A DNA stretch of 64,000 bases from Hybos culiciformis (lineage: Eukaryota > Arthropoda > Insecta > Diptera > Hybotidae): positions 82,533,303-82,597,302 of the forward strand of contig OZ023274.1 in assembly GCA_964007475.1 (NCBI GenBank), in the 5' to 3' direction. Shown here in pieces: positions 26,046 through 39,152 of the stretch. The notes beneath the pieces were generated by a model, which was not told where the DNA came from, did no database searches, and saw only the letters and a program-made list of their open reading frames with translations. The first letter of the stretch is position 1. Each line of letters begins with the position of its first letter. A program made the position numbers and the translations under genes.

Positions 26046-28750
26046 CATTAAGTCAGCTCGATGGTAAACTTTGAAAATGTAGAATAAATGAATTTGTAAC
26101 GGATTCAATGAATTGTACAGATTTGTTAATCGGCCAAGGAATGACAATATCACGTTCGAATTGAAAATTAAATTTTTGGCAAATAAATCATTTTTAAATT
26201 TTAAACTTAAAAACAACTTCTATAACCAAGTATACTTTTAATTTGAATAAATTATATTGTGTAAAGAAATTAAAACAAAATTCATTGGACTGTAATCTGT
26301 AATTAACGTGTTTATAAAAGTAAGACACAGTAAAGCTTCATAGTCTGTAATGATCGAAAGCAATACATTAGCTTCTTTTAAATATATGAATATTTCTATA
26401 AAACCTACTTTCTTTTCAATCAATTTAATTCGAATTATAACTATTTTTAATTTTTAATGTTAATGTTTGTTGTACAATGGTACAATAATATTTTTAAAAT
26501 TTTTTTTTTTTAATATTTTATTATTTTTATTTCAAATGCCGGCATACGATTTTTTTTTTTTTTTTTTTTCAAATCAAGATCAAGATTTTTTAGTGATAAA
26601 AAAAACTTAAATCCTAATCTAGATCAATAAGGTCGAAAAACTTTTAATTTTTCCATATTTCCCTATAAGAGTACATGAAAACATTTATATTTTCTTGTCG
26701 TAACAACAATTAAATATATGAATCATTTCAAAGTTTAAATTTAAATAAAAAAAATAAAGTAAAATATTTATTAAAAATGCTAATTTATATTTTTAGTAAA
26801 AAAAAAAAATATTAATTATTATTAATCTTAATCTCAATGCAAAACTTTTGCCTTAAACAAGAAAAATTATAAGTATTCTAATTAATTCGTAATTCTTGAT
26901 CCAAATTTTTCCTACACTCGCCTATTGAAAATTTATTATTTAAATTTGAATAATTTTCATATTAAAATATAAATATGATCATACTATTGTTATTTACAAA
27001 AAAAATCAAGATTTCCAATAATCTTTAACTATAAAATAATGCAGATACCTAATCTAGTTTTAAAACAATTGAATCATATTTTTAGTTTATTCGAATTATG
27101 AATAAAAATACTATATTTAAAATCTTGTTCTTTTATAATTTTTAAATTTTTTTTTTTTCATAAATTCTTAATAATAATAATAATAATAAAGAAGAACATT
27201 TAAGTTAACATAATAAAATTTAAATATCAATAATTTTCATTGTTTTCAATTTATGTTGGGTTCTTAATTAAATCGTCAAAAATTGAAGCGCAAAAAACAT
27301 AATAAAGAAGAACTATTTAAAATAGATATTTTGTTCCTTGTACGTGTTATCTTTTTGATTTTTCCTGTAGCAAAATTGAATATTTTATATGAATTTTTAA
27401 TAACAGAAAATTCAATTTAGAACACAACAACCTCCCGAATTTATAAAAACATTAAGTTCCTTGAACAACTAAAATAACAAATCAAAACTTTAAACTTACG
27501 AAATCAACCAAAATATCATTAACCTCGATCACAAAAATTGTATAAATTATATGAAAATTGTTATAAAATGAATTTATTAGACAAAATTATAATAATATTC
27601 TATCAAATCGCTGATATTTTAATCATATACTTTTCTACTTACTATATTTGGCATTATTGGAATTAGAATATGTACTTAAATATATTTATTCCGATTGTTT
27701 AAATAGATAATTTTGTATTGGTTGATCAGGATTAGTTTTACAGATAACATGATAATTGTTTGAAAAAAATTCATAACTTCTTTAATATTCTTCATTAATA
27801 ATATTCTTTGATTTCTAAGTATTAAAAGCTTTAATTTTTAAAATCTAAATTTTATATTTTTAGAAATCATAAATTTCCATTTTACTAAGATAGAAAATTT
27901 TACTTTTTGGAAAATAATAGTATTTAAAAAATTTTAGAATAAAAAAAAATTTTTTTTTTCGCCACAATAGTTAAAAAAATTTTAATTTGTATAATTCATA
28001 TAATTAATTTGAATAAAAATCATATAAAAAACTTTAACATTATAGTTGCATGCTGTAAAAAAGCGGCTTTTACTACAAGATTATTTTATAAATATTCCGA
28101 ACTAAATGCATAATTTTATTTTTAAATTTATTGAATGATTTTATTGAAATATTTAGAAAGAAATTGCGAAATATATAAATTTATTAATAAATTATAATTC
28201 TTCTATCTTTATTTAACATCTCGAATAAAACTTCATTTCTCCTTGATGAAATATATCAAAATCGAATTCTTCTATCATACTTGACATTATTATAGTCCTA
28301 TTTCTTTAATATAAAATTAGCAACAAGATATTCAATTCTTGCTAGGTCTTGTAAGTTGAATTATTATTACTGTAGTAAAGTTGTCTTCAAATATGGAATA
28401 GGGATTTTTATTTATTTTTATTTTAACATTTGTTGTCGAAAAAAAAATCTTAATATAGGTATTAGTTTTTATCTATGCCAACGTTTCATAAATTTTCTAA
28501 ACTTTATCAAGGCTGTGCCAGTGAACAATTCTTGTGTTTGCACACAGTGTACATAAAAAAAATATTTTTTTGTTTAATATATCCACAATTTGCACAATTA
28601 CGTGTTTAACTTTATTAACACTGTTTTACATTAAAAAAAATATTATTTTTCCTGGTTTAATTATACAATTTAAGCCTCGTAATAATAAAAGCAGGAAAAA
28701 AATAAATGTGGTGTAGTGTTAAGCACGTCATTTAGGTAACTTGTACCATT
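26046..28750. other. AT-rich noncoding desert
   Basis: Poly-T runs (26550-26570) and an (AAT)n run at 27168-27188. The 26238-26423 minus and 28356-28716 plus frames have no recognisable content. Confidence 0.55.
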
Positions 28751-29025
28751 GAGTAATAATATTTATAAGAGGGACAGAATTCATACAAGTAAATTTTTTT
28801 CAAAAAATATGACAATATTTTGAATGTATTGAGTAAAATTTTTTAACTCAAATGTGTTTATTCTTAATATTATTATTTTTATTATTGTATTAAGAATAAA
28901 CACATTTGAGTATGAAATTTTTATTCAATACATTGAAAATATTGTCATCATTTTTGAGTTATTTGAAAAAAAAAATCTGAAATTTACTTGTATGAATTCT
29001 GACCCTCTTATAAATATTATTACTC
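28751..29025. mobile_element. Palindromic foldback MITE, copy 2
   Basis: A 275-bp inverted repeat with the same termini and arm sequence as 16265-16549. The left arm is missing a few bases around 28800. Both copies are preceded by ACCATT, suggesting target preference or a slightly longer terminus. Confidence 0.75.
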
Positions 29026-29057
29026 TATGCTTGTACTTAATTAATATGATTTTTATG

Positions 29058-29102
29058 ACAAGTAGTGAGTTAACAAGTAGTAAGTTAATAAGTAGTGAGA
29101 GA
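29058..29102 (+). repeat. Three 15-bp tandem copies, ACAAGTAGTGAGTTA type
   Basis: Units at 29058, 29073 and 29088 with 1-4 changes, starting 33 bp right of the second palindromic MITE. Confidence 0.7.
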
Positions 29103-30086
29103 ACTGAGATTTCAAGTAACTTTATTATCGTATAAATAAATTGATTTCCGAAAGATTTTAACAATTAAATTAAACCTTACGAAGGTTTTTTAATTTACAA
29201 AATTTACGCTTAAACTTTATAATTGTTTTTAGTAGAGGTATAATCATTAATTAGCTTATAATTTGTAATATTAAAAACAAATTAATAATTTAAAAAAACT
29301 TAACAAGTTTATGATTGTTACAGATTTAAATATTTACATTTTTCGCTACTACGTAAAGATAATTAAATACCATTGTTAAGTATATTTGTACATTTAATAA
29401 AGTAGAATTATTATAATTGATGGTTTGATAATCTCGAAAGTTTATTTTAGGTATTAAATTATTTATCTTCTGATAAACTCTTAAATTTTTAAGCGTATAT
29501 AATTTTTTTGTTTATCTTAAAAATAAATTCAAACATTGTTTTTTTTTTTAATTTTTTTATTATCGGTCAATGAATTTATTCAAGAAGAATATTATTCTAG
29601 TAAAATGTGAAAACAAACTAATGGATTCTTCTTAGTTTTGTTATTAAAAATGGTTTTAAAAATTAATTCGAAAAAGAAGAATTTTAGAAGCTTATTGAAA
29701 ACGTTTCGTTGAAATTATAATTTGAGAATATTAATTATAAAAATAACAAGAACAAATAGACATTTTTGCGTTGTTAATTATTCTTAGGGGTCTATTTTTA
29801 ATGTTTAATATTAAGTCAAGAAATTTTGTTTTATAATTAAATTCCATTATATTTTTGGACGAAATGACGTTAATCCCAATTTTCAGCATTGTAGCTTAAG
29901 TTTTTGTTCATTATGAATTTTAAATTATTTTAAGTTATAAATAAACATTATTTTAAAATTTTTAATAAATAAATTAAAAAAAAATCAAATTAAAATACAG
30001 TTTGTTATCAGAGCTTCAGATATAAGCGATCTTATAATCTAGTTGTTTTTTTTTTTTTTTTTATTAGTTAAGAATCAAGGATAATA
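29103..30086. other. Lipocalin upstream region
   Basis: AT-rich, no exon certain; should contain the lipocalin promoter and any 5' leader exon. Confidence 0.5.
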
Positions 30087-31118
30087 ATGTGTGTCAATTA
30101 GTTCTTGAATATCCTTGTTCAAAACGAAAAATATAAATAATTTTTTTTTTTTAGGATACAATTTTTTATATTGATGTTAATGCTGTCAACTATTCATTCC
30201 GAAGAAACGTCGGAATGTCGACATTTTGATTATATACCAAATATGTCCGACTCTTTATTTGGTACTTGGTATGGATTTTTTGTTCAACCTAATGAATTAA
30301 GTGTGGGAATTGGAGAAGAATGTCAGATTCATGATTTTCAGCCAGCTGATAATAAAAAATTACTTCATGCTGCAGTTTTTTATCCAAGGTGTAGATTATT
30401 GTGATTTTTTTTAAATTTCCCCAAGTGTTCTAATTTGCTTCAATACTTTTACTTACATTCTTTATCTGTAGTTCTCTTAATGAAACAAATGGATTGATCG
30501 ATTTTATGGATTTTGAAATAGGAAAACCAGCTATTTTAAATATAACAGAATCTTCCAGTCCAAGAGGGATTAGTAAGTGTATTTTGAATAGAATTATTTT
30601 TTATAAAATTTTATTTCAGCAAAAAAAAAAATAATGTTAAAAATTTCTTCAACAAATAGATCATAAGACTGTATATATCATTAGATTGGCTTACATAGTA
30701 TTTTAAAGTCCTCATCCATAATGGTGCTTTATTCTTTACAAAATAACTTATATTGTATTTATTTATTTTACATTTTATATTTTAACAACGCACTAATCTG
30801 ATGGATATTAGAGCAAATAATATTTCTAGCTATAGAAAGTGATTTTCTTATTGCATATGCTTGCTCTGGCAAAAAAGGTAGGTATTTACATTTTACGTAA
30901 TTATAAATAGTTATATTTCTAACTTAAAATAATAAAAATATATTCGAATATTTTTATTATATTGATTCGCCATAGATTTTTATTCAGTTATGTCCAAGGA
31001 ATCTGTCGCAGATGACAAGGTTGAAAAGCGAGCTAATTCAATATTGATGGAGAAAGGATTTGATGTTTCTGAAGAAAGAACGTACATTGATCAACAAAAA
31101 TGCTATTTGAGGAAATGA
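30087..31118 (+). CDS. Secreted lipocalin, apolipoprotein D type; 5' end provisional
   Basis: Small beta-barrel carrier of hydrophobic ligands, secreted. Sure exons are 30155-30388, 30472-30572, 30812-30877 and 30976-31118 (TGA); phase closes at each junction. The first exon opens one base into a codon (G, then ATA CAA TTT) and encodes a hydrophobic IQFFILMLMLSTIHS signal peptide, so the ATG must be upstream. A candidate is AT at 30087-30088, followed by GT and a 66-bp intron, which would split the ATG as AT|G. Numbered from that Met the protein is 181 aa. The GxW lipocalin signature is FGTWYGFF, about 36-43. FLAIESDFLIAYACSGKK matches the barrel strand that reads ATDYxxYAxVYSC in ApoD. The C-terminal helix and final Cys (YIDQQKCYLRK) match the family end. 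Sequons NET and NIT are present. The ligand cannot be predicted. The family is firm; the exact start is not. Confidence 0.85.
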
Positions 31119-31403
31119 AATCACAACTGAATTATTATTATCTTTCAGAAATTATTGTTTTTATAAAAAATGTTGATCTAAAATATTTTTAATATATATA
31201 TTGTTACTGAACTATAGCTATTTTTTTTATAACACAACACTTCTTTTAACTTTTTCATCTGAAGCACGGAATAATATTTTTGATTTAATTTTAAATTCTT
31301 ATATTATTCTAAGAATATTATGATTATGATTGTATACTTTTTTTTGTTGAACTAAAAAAAAATGTTAATTCAAAATTCTTTAAATAATTCTTTTGTTTCG
31401 CTC

Positions 31404-31409
31404 AATAAA
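31404..31409 (+). promoter_or_regulatory. Possible poly(A) signal of the lipocalin gene
   Basis: AATAAA about 285 nt after the lipocalin stop, followed by a GT-rich stretch (TTGTGGTCAGTTTTGTC) that fits a downstream element. Other A/T-rich variants occur nearby. Confidence 0.35.
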
Positions 31410-32131
31410 TAAGACAATCTGTATTCAAGGTTAGACCATTGTGGTCAGTTTTGTCATTATATTAATATCTCATATTGCTGTGCGCAAAAAAGAAATCTAA
31501 ATAAAATAAACAATTTTTTTTTACAATAGAGAATTTGAACTAGTTTTTTTTTTTTTTTACAAATTTAGAACTTGATAGATATTTAATTTTATTGATTAAA
31601 CATAATATGTGTACACATATAAATATGATTTTATGCATAAATATATATAGACGCAGGTATATTTATAAAATTTATTTCGATAATAATAGTAAAAACTTCC
31701 TTGACTTAGCATGTGATGACGATCTTTAAGTTAACTTTAATTGTTGTTATCTGAAAATCATATTGTATAGGCTTTTGTTATAATTATAAAAAAATATTAA
31801 GTTATTATTAAACATTTACATATTTTTACATATTTTAATAATTCAATAATTTTATAACTTTTTTTTGTTTATTAGAAGTAGGATATTTTTGGAATGATTT
31901 CATCAATGTAATGTTACTAGGCCTAGTTTGTACAAAATATTAGCAGGAATATCAATAATTTTAATTATCTTCAAAGGCTTTTTATATTTACATTTTCAAA
32001 AATAAATTTTTATTTTGAAATTTGCTGAAAATAGAAAATATTTACATAATTACATGCACCTACATATATTATTGAATAAAATCAAGGTTTTATAGAATTA
32101 GGTCTGCATCGACCGGAACTGTCCGGAACGG

Positions 32132-32708
32132 CGTTCCGGTTCTTTTTTTTTTAAATATTACATACATGAAATTTTTTCTTATGAAATAAGAAAAATTTTT
32201 TAATTCCTATTCCTACCAACGAAAAAAATATAGAAATTTTTTTTTTTGCAAATAGCTATTTTTTTTAATTTGCTCATATTTTTTATTGCAATATCAACAA
32301 TAGCAAATTCAAGTGCAGAATGTGAACGGGAGTTTTCAGCAATGAATTTAATAGTTACACCAACACGTTCGTCTTTATTAACTAAAACACTCTCAAATTT
32401 ACTATTTATAAAACCTGTTGGTCCTCCGCTCACTTATTTTGATCCCAAAAATATATGTTCGCAGTTGGCTAGCCAAAGGAAAACATAGCGCCCTAGACTC
32501 TCAATCGAGATCCAGGAGTGCTAAAGTATACGATGAAAATATGGAAAAAATATGGAATCTATTATAATTTTATTTCGTATTATTAAATATTTAAACTTAA
32601 ATTAATTCTAGCTATAGTCTTTAAAACTAGAATTTTGTATAAAAAATAATAATTAAACACTATTTTTCCGTGCGTTCCGATTCTTTTTTTTTTAGAAATT
32701 AAGCCCTG
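32132..32708 (+). mobile_element. hAT-type element relic around the transposase fragment
   Basis: The right end at about 32699-32708 reads AAGCCCTG (inverted: CAGGGCTT, a hAT-style terminus). A GCGTTCCGRTTC block followed by a T-run occurs at both 32132-32155 and 32671-32693 in the same orientation. The left terminus and a target-site duplication could not be recognised, so the element is truncated or rearranged. Confidence 0.45.
32246..32488 (+). pseudogene. hAT transposase fragment, C-terminal dimerisation region
   Basis: An open frame of 80 codons without its own ATG reads ANSSAECEREFSAMNLIVTP, then RSSLL..SNLLFIKPVGPP. This is the hallmark C-terminal dimerisation motif of hAT transposases (ERxFSxxNxIxTxxRxxL). 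Only this tail remains; nothing upstream in the frame resembles the catalytic RNase-H-like core. About 210 bp downstream lies an AAGCCCTG end, which fits a hAT terminus. A dead copy or tail-only relic, not a host gene. Confidence 0.75.
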
Positions 32709-32709
32709 G

Positions 32710-35700
32710 GTATATGACATGTATTTTAAAAACTATGCTAATAGTAAAAAAAACTTTTGAAATTTATTATTTAATTTCATTAATTTTTTAATTGAGTAAA
32801 AAAAAACAAATAATTGTAGTAATATACTAAACCCTTAAATCATATCTCGAGGGGACATCAACTTTTTACATTGTGGGGTTTAGATATGGAGAATGTAAAT
32901 TGATCCAAACATTTCAGTACACCTGTCAAAACTGAGCAAATACCTCACACTTTATTCAACATCATTTAACTATAAATGATTTTATTTATTTTACCAAAAC
33001 AAAAAACAAAGATAACCTAATTATCCCACTTTGTTTACAAACAAAATTAACATAAATGTGGTTATAACACATACATGTTACATAATATATACCTATAGTA
33101 TACAAATCTGAACTTTTATTCATTCTTTTTATTTGATTTAGGTTAATTTTTAATAAAAGTAAACAAGATAGGCCATAAAATTGAATTAAAAAAACTTTAG
33201 AAAAATGTTTTGTTTAGATTTATTAACCTAATTCTTAATTATGTAGAGCGAACTTGTATCTAATAAAAAAGTAATTGTTCTATATAATATGCTTATTCAA
33301 ATTAAAATTAGTCTATATAAAAAGAGTTAACAAAATTTTTAACAATTTAACATTAAAATTATAGGTATTGGAATTTTAATTAATTTAAGGTCATTGCTTT
33401 GTTGGTATTAAAAATAATTAAAAGATTATTATAAGTTTAGCTTTAATAAAGATTATACATTAATAAAGGAAATTAATATATCAGAGCAACATATTTTTTT
33501 TTTTAATTATGGATATTCACCTGAGTTTCAATATGTTTTTACCAAAGTTAATAAATATTTGATCAAATATGGTATAAAGTAAATAAAGGCTAAGATTTTT
33601 TTTTTTTATTTTGAATAATCTGTATAACAAAACGTTTATAAAAATTAGCTATTAAGTAAAGAAGTTCAATATTATTTTATATTCTACTGGAAAAAAAAAT
33701 TCTTTTTGAAGATATTTAATTTCATTTAACATCCTAATAATTCTAGTTTTGATTCACCAAACTTATTAAAATTTAAAATCGTAAGTTGATGCATCTAGAC
33801 TTGTTAGTACCTTACCCTATCCACTTTATAATTTCATATTATCTAGTTGCCTTAAAAATTTATAAAAAAGAAGATTTGGCTGTTCTTTTAAAGAATCGCT
33901 AGGTACTTCTCAGAATGCGAGCACACTCGGCTTACCTTCCGTGGGTAATTTTTTTCTGGCATAAAATTAAAAATTCTTTTATGCTATGAAATAAAATTTA
34001 AATCTAAACTGAAACTTAATATTTATGTTTTGCTGATGAAATAACATTATTATTTTTATATGTTTTGATTATGGGCATAATTTATTCGTAAATTCATAAC
34101 TGTGATTAGATAATTAAATTCCTTGAAATTAAAAAATGTAGGTTTTTATAAATTTTGTTTTACTTAATATAAATGGTGTAAAAATTAATGTTAAAACTTA
34201 AATCATCTATAATATATCAGTATTTATGTGACAAAATTTCCACCTACAAATTTTTTATATACTACTGTAGTTATTGAATAATTCATTAAAATTTTTCTTT
34301 TCTGATGCAAAAAAAAGAAATAAGATTTCTAATATTTGTTTTAATAATTTTTTTTTGTAACAACATTATATTTATATACATTTATGCTGCGCTATTAATT
34401 ATTATTATCTTAATAATTCTTCTTTAAAAGCATACATTTTTTTGTTCATATTTAATATGGCTTATAAAAAATATTTTATTACAACTTTTTTTTTTCTATT
34501 TTCTTTCTAGTTTTATTAATAAATTGGTATCATTTTTTATATAGATTTCATTTTATTTTATTTTTTAAAAAAGAGAGTGAAAGTTTTATTATTAATGACA
34601 TCAATGTGACGTTTTTTGTTTATTGTTTGATTCAATAATTTGTATCTGAAACATTTTTATGATCCATTGAAATTTTCAGAACTATATGATTTCATTCAAT
34701 TTAATATGAATAATGAAAGAAATATAAATGTACTGAACATTAACATATATATAAATTAAATTAGAAAAAATAACTAAAAATATGCACACATCCGTCATTG
34801 ATTTTATTAATACTAAATAATAATAATAATAACGTTAGTAGTAGAATGTACATATACCGTATATTTACAAGTTGAGAAATTCAAATAAAATCAAAAAAAA
34901 AAAATATTATCTTTGAAAATGTTTTTGTTGATTTTATGTTTTTTTTTTAAAGATGTTTAAATCAAGATCTAGATATCGCAATAAATGCAATTATAGCAGA
35001 TTTTAAATTTATTCTTTAAATATCATTAATATATTACATATATTAATGATAATAAGGTTTCTAATAAGGATATAAAATTTATAATATTTAGTAATTAAAA
35101 TTAAAAATTAAAAAAGTAAAGCAATTTCATTGGGGTTAGTAAAAGTTTTGATTCAAACAATATGAACGAGTTGAAAAAATGTTATTAAAGAATCATAAAA
35201 AAAAACAAAATTTTTTACCATTTATTGCAATAATTAAATGCAAACCAAAAATGTCAACTGATTTCTTAGCTTATCATGTTAAATGTACAAATATTATTTT
35301 TTTTTCTCAAATAATTAAAAATTTATTTTGGGAAAATACAAGATTTAATTTTAAAATTAAAGCGTGGAAAATTTATAGTTATTAAAATGAAAAGTGTTAA
35401 TTTTTAGTGAGGTGTAAAATTTCGATTTTGAGGAGTAAAAGTTTTTATTTGTTATTTTGATGTCTTATAAATAAAGTTAAAATTTTTTTGTGCTCCTTAG
35501 TTATATAAGCCTGAGGTCAAATTAAGCCATTAAGTTCAATATCTATTAAAATAACAATAAATATAATTTTTGCTGACGATGATATCAGTCATAGAACAAT
35601 AAAAACATTAAAATTGTAATATTACGTAATTGATACTTTTTATTATCATAATGTATATTATTATTAGTATCTTTATATGTAACCAAAATATACCAAAAAA

Positions 35701-38638
35701 AATAATTTTCTGAAAATAAAATTTGTTATGGATTTAAAAACAAAACAAATGTGCAATGTACTTAGGATTGGAAAGATCAATATTTTCATAATTTTTGTAG
35801 AAAATCGATATCATTATGGTACATGAATAATATAAAAATTCAATTAAATTATGTTAAATTATTATGACTAAATCATGTTTTAAGTTTGACAGTGTACGCT
35901 AAGAAAACTAAAACCCGTAAATAGCAATGTGTCCTCTGTGTGTCGGTCTTAGTTCTTTTTTAAAGGGCTATCGTAAAATAAACTAATAAAAAAGAGGGTG
36001 CTTATTACAAATAGTTGTTTTCTATCATATTGACATTGCTGAATATCTTCATTATAAATATCGCATTCAAATGTGAAATAAAACTACTTTTATTGAAAAT
36101 CACTATTTTTTTGTTTGTTTAATATTCTAGTAGGTAGATCGTTCTCAATACTTCATTTTGTCTTCCATTCAATTATCGTCTCATATTCTATTCTTTTGAT
36201 TTACAAGTTTATCACATAAATTATTGAAATAATTTGTAGGTACTTAAATTTGCACAGTGCACCGCTTTAAGTGCTATAAGAAAACAAATCAACCGTCGCT
36301 CACAAAAGTGATAGTAATAATGCTATTTTAAAATAAACTTTATTATAGCTCAGCTAACAAATATTTACCTATGTATGCCATAAAAAAAAAGCTTTAAACT
36401 TAAATCTCTTTAAATAAAAATTATACACAATCTTGTTTAACTTAATCTGTTAATTCAAAAAAAATATATAAATCTCTTAATTAGAGCAGATTTATTTATA
36501 AATTTTAGAGCGCAAAGTTTCAAGCGTTATCACTGATAACTCAATACGAGTGAGAGTATAATAATAAAATGTATCTAAAATTTGAGTGAATATTTAACTT
36601 TTGTTCTTTATTACGAACCGACTTAAAACTTTATGAAAAACTTATATTAATTAAATTATTAATTTCTGCAATATAATACTCCAATCCGTCAATGTAAAAG
36701 TTTTTCAATCATAAAGCCTTAATTTTACAACAAGGGAAGGCATAACAATTATTTATTAAAATTCTCTTGAAAAGGATAAATCCTTCTAAATAAGAAAAAG
36801 TACTATACTTATATAGTTATATAAATTATTCTGATTTGAAAAAATGTTTAAACTTTATCGATATTTTGGAAAAATTTTCTTTTCGAAATTTTATATCAAT
36901 AGAGATTGTAGTCAACAAGTTTCTCATTTTCGGGATTATAGTCTCCGAGATATTACAATTCTCTTCATTTTTTCAAATAAATATCCAGAGAATAGTTAAT
37001 GTATATAGTTATTGTCCAAAATAAATATATAACATTGCGAAAATATATGTGTTTGCAAGAAAAAAAAAACCAGATGGAAATCAATTTAACGCACATAACA
37101 TGTATAGTAAATTGAATTGAAATATAAATTTGAATGAAAAATTTATCTAAGTTTCATATAGGGAATGGGAATCGAAAAAACTAATTTTAAACTACAATTT
37201 CATATTTAATTCATATATGTATAATATTTTTAAAAGTTGAACAAATTCCAACATAAAAGAATAAATTTTATGGTGTATAATATTAACAACATAAAAATAA
37301 TCAACTGTATATAAATATATACATATAAGTAAATTTCATTTCTGGTATACGAAAACGAATATTTTTCATGAGGGAAACATATAAAAATAAATCTATGCTG
37401 CAATGAAAATAACATATAATAACATTTAATGCAACTGCGTCCATTCAATAAAAAAAAATCAAATCAAAAAAATATTAGAAAGAGATTTTTTTTTTCTTCT
37501 GGACTTAAGTGAACGCAAAATAGTTGCCGCCTAAAAAATTGGATTTTATAGGGTAAATCGTATATTAAAGATCATTGCAAAATAAAAGCCTTAATTTTTT
37601 TTAGTTTGCAAATTTGTTTACAAAATATTAGAAAACAAATTTGGTTTTATAAATTCTTTTCATTTGCTACATAAAGCCGAGTTATTTACAAAAATTTAAC
37701 GTAGGTATGTTAAAAAAAATTGTATATTTTTATTTTTTTGACAACCTCTTAAAAATAAAGTGAAACAATAATTTTAAATATATTAGACATATGCCGAACT
37801 TAAAATTTTTAAACATAAATGCATAATGAGCATTCAGTGAACTAATATACATACTAATTATTGATACAATTTAATATAAAATTATTAGTTCATTTTAATT
37901 AAGGCAATGAATGTTCTCAGTAACGAAGTGTTAAATAATGTACTTGTGCTGCTCTTTTGAATGATGCAAGCCAAAAACATTGCAATTCAAAAGCTTTTTA
38001 TTGAATTATCAACCTATAAATTTATTTGGTCTAGATTGTACGAAAAATCCATATTTTTTTTTAATTCATTCAATTTTCAAGAAAAAAATATATAGAAATA
38101 AAAATTAAAAAAAAAAAATCATTGAATTGGGAAATTAATAAAAACACATAACCATTTTAGGTTTTTTTTTTTATACATTTATTTTTCTACACTGGCTGCT
38201 GCCTGTTAGGAAAACGTAAATATAATGTATTACAAATAATTTAAAATTTTATATATTTTTAATTAATATGGATTGATAGCAAAAAACTAAAAAAATAAAT
38301 AAATATTGAATAAATAAATTAGTTTCTGTTTTGTATTTATTTTTTTACTTTTTCAAAAAAAAATTATATACAATTAAAAATTAAGTATAATTTTGTAAAT
38401 GAATTGATTTTTAATAAAGAATTTTCTCATACAAAAATTTAGAATGGAGCTCTAAACCAGAATTTTATTTTTTATTGGACTTGGAAATTAATGTGTATAG
38501 TGTAGACATGCCGTAAAGCAAGTTTAACCATTAGGCACTACAATGATGACCCTAAAAATAAACTCTAACTGAAAAAATGTTAAAACAATAATATTTTTAA
38601 GAAAATAAAATTTATTACTTTCACTGATTTGTAGCCTT
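32710..38638. other. AT-rich noncoding desert
   Basis: No exon recognised. Frames at 35179-35385, 36836-37024 and 37230-37448 are AT-composition artefacts. Confidence 0.55.
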
Positions 38639-39152
38639 ATAGCTTCGATACACTTCAAGTTACCAACCATGAATTTCATGGTTTGAAAATAGGTTGGCGA
38701 ATGGGTGACACACTTATAATAGATGGTTTGGTTTGAAATTAAAAAAAAAAATTTTTGTAAAATAAAATTTTAATTTTCGTAATTCAAAAAAAAAAAATTT
38801 AATTTTTTTTTATTAAAGAAAAAATGGAAATTAAAAATAATATTCAATTTTTTTTTTTTAATATTATGATTTTTATTTTTTTGACAATCGACAATTTATT
38901 ATTTTTTTTTTTATTGAAGCATTTTAAAGTTTGATTTTTTCTGTAAATTTTCTTCAAATTGACAGGTTATACCTTTTTTTTTTCAAATGTAATAAAACTA
39001 TGTAGTAAAATTTCTAGGTTTGTGTCGAACCTACTTTCAAACCATGAAAAAAAAAATTTATATGGCAAACCAAGTACCAAAAACAGAACGAACCTATTTT
39101 TTCTGCAAAACATAGAATTCAATGTTTGTAACCTGAAGTGTAGCGAAGCTAT
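38639..39152. mobile_element. Non-autonomous TIR DNA transposon, copy 2
   Basis: About 514 bp, colinear with the 9573-10121 element. It starts ATAGCTTCGATACACTTCAA and ends ..AACCTGAAGTGTAGCGAAGCTAT. The shared subterminal segments TAGGTTGGCGAATGG and GACACACTTATAA are kept. Small indels in poly-A/T runs account for the length difference. No transposase. Confidence 0.7.

Noticed and set aside
28854..29164. Plus and minus frames of 79-93 codons
   Set aside because: They lie inside the palindromic MITE and owe their length to its symmetry and AT-rich composition.
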